Below are positions 10,909-17,858 of a stretch of 64,000 nt of DNA, piece after piece (position 1 is the first letter of the stretch; each line of letters begins with the position of its first letter). The notes under the pieces are model-generated. The model was not told the DNA's origin, searched no databases, and worked only from the letters and a program-made list of their open reading frames with translations. The DNA lies in contig NZ_ML133687.1 of the NCBI RefSeq assembly GCF_003985155.1, positions 558,001-622,000 of the forward strand, written 5' to 3'. This DNA comes from Rhizobium vallis. Its GTDB lineage: Bacteria > Pseudomonadota > Alphaproteobacteria > Rhizobiales > Rhizobiaceae. Made by a program: the position numbers and the translations under genes.

Positions 10909-11514
10909 TCAGGCATGCCCGGCTTCGGCCGAAAGCATGGCGGCGGTAACGCCCATGCTGGCGAGCGCGCGCTCGTATTTGTCGTCGAGGCTGCGGTCGA
11001 AGATCAGTTCCTCATTGGCCGGGCAGGTGAGCCAGCCATTGTTGACCACCTCGTTTTCCAGCTGGCCGGCCGACCAGGAGGAATAGCCAAGCAGCATCGT
11101 CGCCCGCGTCGGGCCATCGCCCTTGGAAATGGCGCGCACGATGTCGAGCGTCGCCGTCAGGCAGATGTCGTCGCTGACGGGAATGCTGGAGTCGCTGGAA
11201 TAATCGTCCGAATGCAGCACGAAGCCGCGGCCGCTTTCCACCGGGCCGCCGGTCTGGATCGGGAAATCGCGCGCACGCTTGGGCAGCACGATGGAATCTT
11301 CCTGTTTGATCATGTCGAGATGCAGCAGCACGTCGGTGAAGGTAAGGCTCTGCGGGCGGTTGATGACGAAGCCCATGGCACCGGCATCCGAATGCGCGCA
11401 GATATAAATCACCGTGCGCGAAAAGTTGCGGTCTTCGATGCCCGGCATGGCGATTAGGAACTGGCCATCGAAGAAGCCACGTTCCCGTCTGTTCTTCAGC
11501 GTCGATAAGGACAT
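10909..11514 (-). CDS. YqgE/AlgH family protein (DUF179)
   Basis: 201 residues with the family signatures [20 protein letters not shown] and the central GGPVE. The biochemical role is unresolved. An upstream in-frame start would add 20 residues, but the ATG at 11514 has a near-ideal AGGAGGAACG ribosome site directly before it and matches the usual N-terminus. Transcribed divergently from the DsbD-like gene at 11655. Confidence 0.92.
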   Translation of the reverse strand: MSLSTLKNRRERGFFDGQFLIAMPGIEDRNFSRTVIYICAHSDAGAMGFVINRPQSLTFTDVLLHLDMIKQEDSIVLPKRARDFPIQTGGPVESGRGFVLHSDDYSSDSSIPVSDDICLTATLDIVRAISKGDGPTRATMLLGYSSWSAGQLENEVVNNGWLTCPANEELIFDRSLDDKYERALASMGVTAAMLSAEAGHA

Positions 11515-11654
11515 CGTTCCTCCTGCTGCCAACCGCACCGAGGCCTTGACGAGAGAAGCATGGGCCAATGTCACACATCAATCAACCGAAAATGAAGAAT
11601 TAAATCGCCGCAGCTTCTGGCGGCCAAACACCACTTTCGGTAAACCGTTGTTCC

Positions 11655-12494
11655 ATGATGATTATTTCCTCAGTCTCGCGTAGGCTTTTCATCGCGGTCT
11701 TTTCGGTGGCTGCAGCCTTTGTCCCCCTTTGTTCCGCCCATGCGGAAATGAGCGCGTGGGCGGAGAATGAGGGCGGCCGTATGCGCCTTGTGGCCCTGCC
11801 GGCCGATGCCGGCGGCAAAATCCGCGCCGCTCTGCAGATTGAGCAGAAACCCGGCTGGATCACCTATTGGCGAGAGCCCGGCAACAGCGGGATTCCGCCT
11901 GAGGTCATGATCGCGCCGGAGAGCGGGGTCACGCTGGAGGCTATGGCCTATCCCGTTCCGAAGCACTTTTTCAACGGCTCGATCGAGGATATCGCCTACG
12001 ACGCGCCGGTGACGTTGCCGCTTTCGCTGAGGGCGGCGGGCAAAGGCCCGGTCGAGATCGACGCAACCGCCTTCATCGGTATCTGCAGGGATATCTGCAT
12101 TCCCTTCCAGGCAAATTTCTCTCTGAAGCTTGGCCCTGCCATACAGTCGCGCCCGGAGGAGGAGGCGATCCTTCAGGCGGCCGATGCGACGTTGCCGAAA
12201 CCGCCGTCGGCGGATTTCGGCGTCACGGCGCATGCGATGTCGCCTGACATGAAGATGCTATCGCTGACGCTGGTTTTGCCGGGCGAGGGGACTGATGCTC
12301 CCGATATCATTGTCACCGGCCCGAGCGGCCATGCCTTCACCAAGCAGATCGGCGGCAAACGCGACGGCACCACCTTGAAGGTGGATGTTGCCATCGGCAA
12401 GCTGCCGGAGAATTACAATATATCAGGCAAGCGCTGGGGCGTGCTGGTGATCGACGGCGCGCGGGCGATGGAGACCACTCTTGTCTTTGAATGA
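11655..12494 (+). CDS. Secreted DsbD N-terminal-domain protein
   Basis: 279 residues with a signal peptide (hydrophobic core about 10-25, ending CSAHA). The body resembles the N-terminal immunoglobulin-like domain of the thiol:disulfide interchange protein DsbD. A Cys pair is present in GICRDICIPF, the pattern of the DsbD alpha domain active site. Neither the membrane domain nor the C-terminal thioredoxin domain of DsbD is present. It probably exchanges thiols in the periplasm, with a separate CcdA-like partner outside this window. Its stop overlaps an in-frame ATG of the peroxiredoxin frame (ATGA at 12491). Confidence 0.85.
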   Translation: MMIISSVSRRLFIAVFSVAAAFVPLCSAHAEMSAWAENEGGRMRLVALPADAGGKIRAALQIEQKPGWITYWREPGNSGIPPEVMIAPESGVTLEAMAYPVPKHFFNGSIEDIAYDAPVTLPLSLRAAGKGPVEIDATAFIGICRDICIPFQANFSLKLGPAIQSRPEEEAILQAADATLPKPPSADFGVTAHAMSPDMKMLSLTLVLPGEGTDAPDIIVTGPSGHAFTKQIGGKRDGTTLKVDVAIGKLPENYNISGKRWGVLVIDGARAMETTLVFE

Positions 12495-12577
12495 CCGGCT
12501 CTTATAGTCGCCTTCGATCCTTTGCGGCGCCTGCCGCCAAGCCAGAACCCCAAAAGCCAGAACTCAAGGAGAAGACC

Positions 12578-13063
12578 ATGACTATCGCGATCGGCGACAA
12601 GCTTCCTGCCGCCACCTTCAAGGAAAAGACGGCTGACGGCCCGGTTGAAATCACCACCGATCAACTCTTCGCCGGCAAGCGCGTCGTGCTCTTTGCCGTG
12701 CCGGGCGCGTTTACGCCCACCTGCTCGCTGAACCACCTGCCGGGTTATCTCGAAAACCGCGACACCATCCTCGGCAAGGGCGTCGACGACATCGCCGTTA
12801 TCGCGGTCAACGACTGGCACGTCATGGGCGCCTGGGCACAATCGTCAGGCGGGCTCGGCAAGATCCATTTCCTCGCCGATTGGGATGCCGGCTTCACCAA
12901 GGCGGTTGGCCTCGATGCCGACCTCTCCGCCGGCGGCCTTGGCCTCCGCTCCAAGCGCTATTCGATGCTGGTAGAAGACGGCGTCGTGAAGTCCCTCAAC
13001 GTCGAGGAAAGCCCTGGCCAGGCAACGGTCTCGGGTGCTGCCGCGATGCTGGAACAGCTCTGA
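12578..13063 (+). CDS. Prx5-type peroxiredoxin
   Basis: 161 residues with the peroxidatic motif PGAFTPTCS (Cys49). No second Cys exists in the chain, so it is a 1-Cys enzyme that needs an external thiol such as glutathione or glutaredoxin. It reduces H2O2 and alkyl hydroperoxides. The start at 12578 has AAGGAGA before it. The frame is open 29 codons further up to an ATG overlapping the previous stop, so a longer product is possible in principle. Confidence 0.93.
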   Translation: MTIAIGDKLPAATFKEKTADGPVEITTDQLFAGKRVVLFAVPGAFTPTCSLNHLPGYLENRDTILGKGVDDIAVIAVNDWHVMGAWAQSSGGLGKIHFLADWDAGFTKAVGLDADLSAGGLGLRSKRYSMLVEDGVVKSLNVEESPGQATVSGAAAMLEQL

Positions 13064-13083
13064 TCTTCAGCTTCCCCCGGACG

Positions 13084-13111
13084 AAGGGCGGCCGTTGGGC
13101 CGCCCTTTCAT
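13084..13111 (+). terminator. Terminator after the peroxiredoxin gene
   Basis: AAGGGCGGCC (13084-13093), loop GTTG, GGCCGCCCTT (13098-13107), followed by a weak T-rich stretch. Confidence 0.75.
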
Positions 13112-13221
13112 TTGTGTGAGCACCATGCCGAACCGATGGGGTTGAACACCATCATCGGTTTCCGCCAACCGTTAGAAACCGGAATGCACCGACGGCGGTC
13201 ATCACGAGATGCCGGGCGCGT

Positions 13222-13827
13222 TCAGGCAGTACCCGCCGAGGCAAATGCAAACCCCGACTGAACTGCACCGCAGAAGACTATACCAATGATCGCGCCCTGC
13301 AGGCCAAACGCGCCACCGATGCCTGCTCCAGCGGATGCACCAGCGAAGTCCTCGAGGATGACTGTTCGAACTGTAGGCCAATCGACGTTGGCAAGAAGCT
13401 CAGCCGCAGTTCTGATGCTGCTACGGTAGATTTCGACGATATAGGCGGTCACTTCCGTCAACAGCCCTTGAGCCGCACCGATCGCCTCTTCGACACGCTT
13501 CTGCAACTCTGCTGTCGATTCCGCGGAGAATGCCAAATCAATGAGCTGAACAAGAAGTTTGCGCTGGTCTTGATTGATCACGCCTCTTTCCACCAGCTGA
13601 TCTACGAGGCGGGTGAGATTGTCCTTGTTGAAAGGCTGCCGATCGGGCGTGGCTTGCCGCCGCTCCGCGACATATCGGCTATGTAAGACGCCAGCTTGTT
13701 CCGGCGTCAGCTGGATCGCCGCTTGTATTTGCCCCTCCTGTGCCTGCGTCTGACGAGCAAGAAGCAGCATTGCCGCGCTGATGCCGCCCACCTGCAGCAT
13801 CTCTCTCTTGGTGATCACTCCGTCCAT
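13222..13827 (-). CDS. Orphan secreted protein with Gly/Ala-rich C-terminus
   Basis: 201 residues, family not recognised. The N-terminus looks like a signal peptide (MLQVGGISAAMLLLARQTQA). The middle is helical and charged, with a repeat-like VDQLVERG / VQLIDLAF pattern. The last ~40 residues are glycine- and alanine-rich and hydrophobic with GxxxG spacings (ASAGAGIGGAFG), suggestive of membrane association or oligomerisation. The ribosome site is AGGGGGAC. The gene stands alone, and its codon use and flanks appear less GC-rich than the neighbours, consistent with acquired DNA. Confidence 0.7.
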   Translation of the reverse strand: MDGVITKREMLQVGGISAAMLLLARQTQAQEGQIQAAIQLTPEQAGVLHSRYVAERRQATPDRQPFNKDNLTRLVDQLVERGVINQDQRKLLVQLIDLAFSAESTAELQKRVEEAIGAAQGLLTEVTAYIVEIYRSSIRTAAELLANVDWPTVRTVILEDFAGASAGAGIGGAFGLQGAIIGIVFCGAVQSGFAFASAGTA

Positions 13828-14198
13828 CGCGTCCCCCTCAGTGACGGTTGTAAAAAATAACGAAGAAAATCATAACGGGCATCTGTATATTAGCAATAGC
13901 TAGTATTGGCTAAGCGGGGCTGCATCCTTTCAGGTGATTACGCATCAGCTGCGAAGCAAGGGTCACCTTCGGCCTCGGCGCGCCATGCCTTGCTGCGGGC
14001 GACAAGTTTGACCGTGACGAATTCCAGCCTCCGTCATCTCATGACGTGACGAGCTTGAGATGCTGGACCCGCCGCCGATGGCGGACGGCGTAGATGCTGG
14101 TGCCACTATTCTGTTGCCATTCAATTATCTGATCGCGCCCCAATCTTGCCGCATTTGTTATAACATAACCGTAATGTTATTACATTGTAGGATCAGCT
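13828..14198. other. 371-base gene-free stretch before the metal transporter
   Basis: No credible ORF is seen. The first ~100 bases (leader of the orphan gene) are AT-rich. The right end holds the double palindrome described separately. I see no tRNA, repeat array or insertion sequence remnant. Confidence 0.6.
14157..14183 (+). promoter_or_regulatory. Putative Zur-type operator, two adjacent palindromes
   Basis: GTTATAACATAAC (14157-14169) and GTAATGTTATTAC (14171-14183) are both 5-3-5 inverted repeats with TAA/TTA-rich arms, one base apart. They end 15 bases before the ATG of the small ORF that heads the transporter genes. The AT-rich arms and the core TGTTATAACA resemble alphaproteobacterial Zur sites as I recall them. 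Metal identity and regulator are inferred. Confidence 0.6.
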
Positions 14199-14327
14199 AT
14201 GCCCCAGGACCCCGACCGCCCCTCCGTCAGCCTGCTGGGACAGTCGGCTTTATCTAGGGTCATCGGCATCACACTGATCCTTGCCGTCCTCTGGCTGGCG
14301 ATCCATTGGGCGGTCCTGTTGCCATGA
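14199..14327 (+). CDS. 42-residue membrane microprotein heading the aztABC-like operon
   Basis: A short ORF starting ATGCCCCAGGAC, preceded by AGGATC. The product begins MPQDPDRPSVSLLGQSAL and then has one membrane helix (about residues 20-41) ending at the C-terminus. Its TGA overlaps the ATG of the ATPase gene (ATGA), so the two are translationally coupled. It lies directly behind the putative Zur operator. No known family is recognised. It may be an accessory subunit or a leader whose translation sets ATPase expression. Confidence 0.65.
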   Translation: MPQDPDRPSVSLLGQSALSRVIGITLILAVLWLAIHWAVLLP

Positions 14328-15073
14328 CGCCATTGATCCGTCTCGTTAATCTGACGGTCGCCTATCAGAGGCACCCCGCCATCCATCATGTCTCCGGCGT
14401 CTTTGCCAAAGGTAGCCTAACAGCGATCGCGGGACCGAACGGAGCGGGCAAGTCGACGCTGCTGAAGGCGATCATGGGCGAGCTTCGTCCTGCTGACGGC
14501 AGGGTCGCGCACCGGCTTGAGCGGGCGGAATTCGGTTATCTCCCGCAGGCGGCCGAGATCGACCGCCGCTTTCCGATCTCGGTCATCGACACAGTCATGC
14601 TCGGCGCCTGGAAGAAAACAGGCGCCTTCGGCCGTATCCCGCGGGCCGAGGTGAGAAGGGCGGGCGAGGCGCTCGCCGCTGTCGGCCTCGAAGGTTTCGG
14701 CCGGCGCCATGTCGGGTCGCTCTCCGCCGGCCAGTTTCAGCGCGTGCTTTTTGCCCGCCTGCTGTTGCAGGATGCCGGCATCATCCTGCTCGACGAGCCG
14801 TTTACGGCAATCGATGCCCGCACGACCAAGGATCTCATCGATATCGTCATCCGCTGGCATGGCGAGGGGCGCACGGTAATCGCCGTGCTGCACGATTTCG
14901 AGCTCGTCCGTGCGCACTTCCCGCAAACCTTGCTGCTTGCCCGCGAGCTTATCGGCTGGGGTCCGACCGCCGAGGTCATGTCCTCGGCCAATCTCCTGAA
15001 GGCCCGCGCCATGGCCGAGCGCTGGGATGAGGATGCCGTTGCCTGCGCGCCTGAACAGGTGCCGGCGGCATGA
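14324..15073 (+). CDS. aztA: Zinc-type ABC transporter ATP-binding protein (AztA-like)
   Basis: 249 residues. Walker A GPNGAGKST, signature LSAGQFQRVLFARLL, Walker B IILLDEPFTAID and the switch His in AVLHDF are all present. The sequence belongs to the metal (Zn/Mn) ABC ATPase group. The order ATPase-permease-binding protein matches the AztABC zinc importer of Paracoccus. The start at 14324 overlaps the microprotein stop, and the end overlaps aztB by four bases. Confidence 0.85.
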   Translation: MTPLIRLVNLTVAYQRHPAIHHVSGVFAKGSLTAIAGPNGAGKSTLLKAIMGELRPADGRVAHRLERAEFGYLPQAAEIDRRFPISVIDTVMLGAWKKTGAFGRIPRAEVRRAGEALAAVGLEGFGRRHVGSLSAGQFQRVLFARLLLQDAGIILLDEPFTAIDARTTKDLIDIVIRWHGEGRTVIAVLHDFELVRAHFPQTLLLARELIGWGPTAEVMSSANLLKARAMAERWDEDAVACAPEQVPAA

Positions 15074-15942
15074 CGGCCTACGATCTCTTCCTCGCGCCCT
15101 TTGCCGATTTCGGTTTCATGCGCCGCGCCCTTGTCGCCTGCCTTTGCCTCGGGCTCGGCTCGGGACCGATCGGCGTCTTCCTGATGCTGCGGCGCATGAG
15201 CCTGATGGGCGACGCCATGAGCCATGCCGTGCTGCCGGGCGCTGCCATCGGTTATCTCGTCGCCGGCTCGCTGTCGCTGACGGCGATGGGCCTCGGCGGT
15301 CTGATCGCCGGCCTGTCGGTGGCGCTGCTTTCCGGCGCCGTCAGCCGGATGACCGTGCTGCAGGAGGATGCGAGCTTTGCCAGCTTCTATCTCGCGTCAC
15401 TGGCGCTCGGCGTCCTGATCGTCTCGCTGCGCGGCTCGAATATCGACCTGCTGCATGTGCTCTTCGGCACCATCCTGGCGATCGATGCGCCTGCCCTTTA
15501 CCTGATCGGCGCGATCACTTCGCTGACGCTCGTCATCCTCGCCTTCATCTACCGGCCGCTGGTGGCGGAATGTTTCGATCCGGGGTTTCTGCGCGCCGTC
15601 GGCGGGCGCGGACCGGTCTATCATGTGCTCTTCCTGCTGCTCGTGGTGTTGAACCTCGTCGCCAGCTTCCAGGCGCTCGGCACGCTGATGGCGGTCGGCC
15701 TGATGATGCTGCCGGCGGCCGTCGCCCAGCTCTGGTCGCGCAGCTTGGCCGCGATGATGGCGATATCAGCCGCAAGTGCTGCCACATCCGGCTATCTCGG
15801 CCTGATCGCCTCCTACCATCTCGAACTCGCATCCGGCCCGACGATCATCATGACGGCGGCTGTGATTTACGCCTTTTCTATTCTTTTCGCGCCCTCCGGC
15901 CTAGCCCGGCGCTTCTTTCCCCGCCCGCATTTGAAGGGCTGA
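15070..15942 (+). CDS. aztB: Zinc-type ABC transporter permease (AztB-like)
   Basis: 290 residues with about eight membrane helices, of the metal ABC-3 permease family (ZnuB/MntB/AztB). The coupling loop region LMLRRMSLMGDAMSHAVLPG is the conserved cytoplasmic segment of this family. It is coupled to aztA by an ATGA overlap and followed 16 bases later by the binding-protein gene. Confidence 0.88.
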   Translation: MTAYDLFLAPFADFGFMRRALVACLCLGLGSGPIGVFLMLRRMSLMGDAMSHAVLPGAAIGYLVAGSLSLTAMGLGGLIAGLSVALLSGAVSRMTVLQEDASFASFYLASLALGVLIVSLRGSNIDLLHVLFGTILAIDAPALYLIGAITSLTLVILAFIYRPLVAECFDPGFLRAVGGRGPVYHVLFLLLVVLNLVASFQALGTLMAVGLMMLPAAVAQLWSRSLAAMMAISAASAATSGYLGLIASYHLELASGPTIIMTAAVIYAFSILFAPSGLARRFFPRPHLKG

Positions 15943-15958
15943 TCCCAAGGAGACTTCG

Positions 15959-16858
15959 ATGACTTCGCGCACACTGCTTATCTCCGCAGCTATCCCCGCT
16001 TTGATGGCGTTCTCCACTATACCCGCCTCGGCCGAAACGCTGAAGGTTGTGGCGTCCTTCACAGTGCTTGCCGATGTCGTCAGGGAGGTCGGCGGCGATC
16101 ATGTCAAGGTGACGAGCCTCGTTGGGCCGAACGGCGACCCCCACGAATTTGAACCGTCCCCGGCCGACGCCAAGAATTTGAACGCGGCCCAAGTCACCTT
16201 CGTCAGCGGCGAGGGGCTCGAAGGCTGGATGGACCGGCTGATCACTGCCTCGGGTTACAAGGGCAAGCCGGTCACCGTCTCCGAAGGTATCAACACCCGC
16301 ACTATGGAAGAGGACGGCGAGACGATTACCGATCCGCATGTCTGGAACAGCCCCGTCAACGTCAAGGTCTGGGTCGCCAATATCGAAAAGGCGCTTTCCC
16401 TAGCCGATCCCGCCGATGCAGCCGCCTTCAAGACCAATGCCGAGAACTACACCAAGAAGCTTGACGAACTGAACGCCTACGCCCATGCGAAATTCGACAA
16501 GGTTGCCGACGACCGCCGCAAGGTGCTGACCAGCCATGATGCCTTCGGTTATTTTGGTCGCGAATATAATGTCAGCTTTCTCGCGCCTCTTGGCCTGTCG
16601 ACCGAAACGGAAGCATCGGCAGCCGATGTCGCCAAGCTGATCAAGCAGATCAAGAGCGAGCACGTGAAGGCCTATTTCTTCGAAAATTCCAACGATCCGC
16701 GCCTCGTCAAACAGGTCGCCAAGGCAACCGGTGCAGAGCCCGGCGGCGAGCTCTATGTCGAATCCCTTTCCGATGCCAAGGGCCCGGCGCCGACCTATGA
16801 GAAGATGTTCCGGTACAATGTCGACCAACTCGCCGCCGCCATGGCCAAATCGAGCTGA
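15959..16858 (+). CDS. aztC: Zinc-type ABC transporter substrate-binding protein (AztC-like)
   Basis: 299 residues with a cleavable signal (ending IPASA). Cluster A-I metal-binding protein; the probable ligands are His62 (GDPHEFEP), His127 (DPHVWNSP), His193 (TSHDAFGYFG) and Asp272 (SLSDAKG), the three-His/one-Asp set known for AztC and Mn/Zn binding proteins. The loop before His127 is acidic (MEEDGETITD) rather than His-rich, unlike ZnuA. Zinc is the likelier cargo from the operator and family, but Mn is not excluded. No aztD chaperone gene follows. Confidence 0.88.
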   Translation: MTSRTLLISAAIPALMAFSTIPASAETLKVVASFTVLADVVREVGGDHVKVTSLVGPNGDPHEFEPSPADAKNLNAAQVTFVSGEGLEGWMDRLITASGYKGKPVTVSEGINTRTMEEDGETITDPHVWNSPVNVKVWVANIEKALSLADPADAAAFKTNAENYTKKLDELNAYAHAKFDKVADDRRKVLTSHDAFGYFGREYNVSFLAPLGLSTETEASAADVAKLIKQIKSEHVKAYFFENSNDPRLVKQVAKATGAEPGGELYVESLSDAKGPAPTYEKMFRYNVDQLAAAMAKSS

Positions 16859-16891
16859 CGATCGAGGGCTGCGGGGTTTGCCCCGCGGCCC

Positions 16892-17203
16892 TTACAGATG
16901 GAGGTCGAAGACCAGGATGCCGGCCAGGCCTCCGTCCGTCGACGAGACGATGCGCTCGCCAACGCTCACATGCTCGGGATGGATGAGATAAGCGTCGCGG
17001 GCCTCGGGGCTTTCAAAGGTCACGGCAAAACCGTCGACGAAGCCGCCGTGCAGGCCCTCGGGCGAAACGTTCGGCCCATGTTTGATATCCAATATGCCGG
17101 GAATGACCTGCTTCAGGGCGGCAATCGCATCGAACAGCGACTGCTTGTCGTCGATCGTCATCGCGGTCTTCAACCGCAGGAACACGCAGTGCAGGATCAT
17201 CAT
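16892..17203 (-). CDS. Dabb-family (stress-responsive A/B barrel) protein
   Basis: 103 residues with the dimeric ferredoxin-like barrel pattern: ILHCVFLRLK at the start, GFAVTFESPEARDAYLIHPEHV in the middle. Members include plant stress proteins and bacterial proteins of unknown role; the substrate is unknown. It converges with aztC, whose stop is 34 bases away. Confidence 0.85.
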   Translation of the reverse strand: MMILHCVFLRLKTAMTIDDKQSLFDAIAALKQVIPGILDIKHGPNVSPEGLHGGFVDGFAVTFESPEARDAYLIHPEHVSVGERIVSSTDGGLAGILVFDLHL

Positions 17204-17310
17204 GGTCCTCCCGATTTCTTTGGGAGGAGAATAGCGACGAAAGCCGCAAGGGCAATGAGATTGTTTCTCGCAAACGTTGCGTCGCGCCGGGAGCCGGCGG
17301 GATCGCCAGA

Positions 17311-17736
17311 TTACATCTGGTCGGTTTTGACCAGCGGGCGCTTATAGATCTTCTGGACGAGATCGCTCGCTAGCGCGCGAGCTTCGTCCTTCTGGCTTGC
17401 CGTCATCGGCCGGCAGGTGTTCCTGGTGTTGGAGCGGTCGAGCACTGTCGTAGAACCGGAATTGGCGATGACGAGATGCCAGCTGCATGATGCGACCCGG
17501 TCAATAGTCACAGCCCCATGGCAGCCTGTGGACAGGCAGAAAGCGACGGTCGTCTGCGCACCGTGGTCGCCTTTATGCGCCAGCTCAACAGCAGCCTTGA
17601 AATCCTTGACCCAACGCTCGCAATTCGCCTGCTTTTCCCCCGACGGGCAGCTTTTGGTGACGGAACGGATGTCACCGGCCTGAAGCGGCGCCACGCAGAA
17701 AACGCCGATCGCGACGGCGAGCAGAAACTTGAGCAT
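17311..17736 (-). CDS. Small secreted Cys-containing protein, unknown function
   Basis: 141 residues with a signal peptide (MLKFLLAVAIGVFCVAPLQAG). The mature part has six Cys residues, including SCPSGEKQANC and CLSTGCHG, probably forming disulfides. The start at 17736 is supported by AAGGAGAA; an upstream in-frame start adds 12 residues. No family is recognised. Confidence 0.75.
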   Translation of the reverse strand: MLKFLLAVAIGVFCVAPLQAGDIRSVTKSCPSGEKQANCERWVKDFKAAVELAHKGDHGAQTTVAFCLSTGCHGAVTIDRVASCSWHLVIANSGSTTVLDRSNTRNTCRPMTASQKDEARALASDLVQKIYKRPLVKTDQM

Positions 17737-17858
17737 CAAATTCTCCTTATGCAATGGAGAACAGGCGCACATCGCGGACCATCGGTCAATGGCCTTCGAC
17801 AGAAAGGAGGTGGCGCGCCGCCGCGGCGCGCTGAAAGCGACAGGATCGGCCGCGTCCC

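Noticed and set aside
14060..14257. 65-residue ORF upstream of aztA
   Set aside because: Runs through the double palindrome in a different frame from the coupled 42-residue ORF and lacks a ribosome site or domain.
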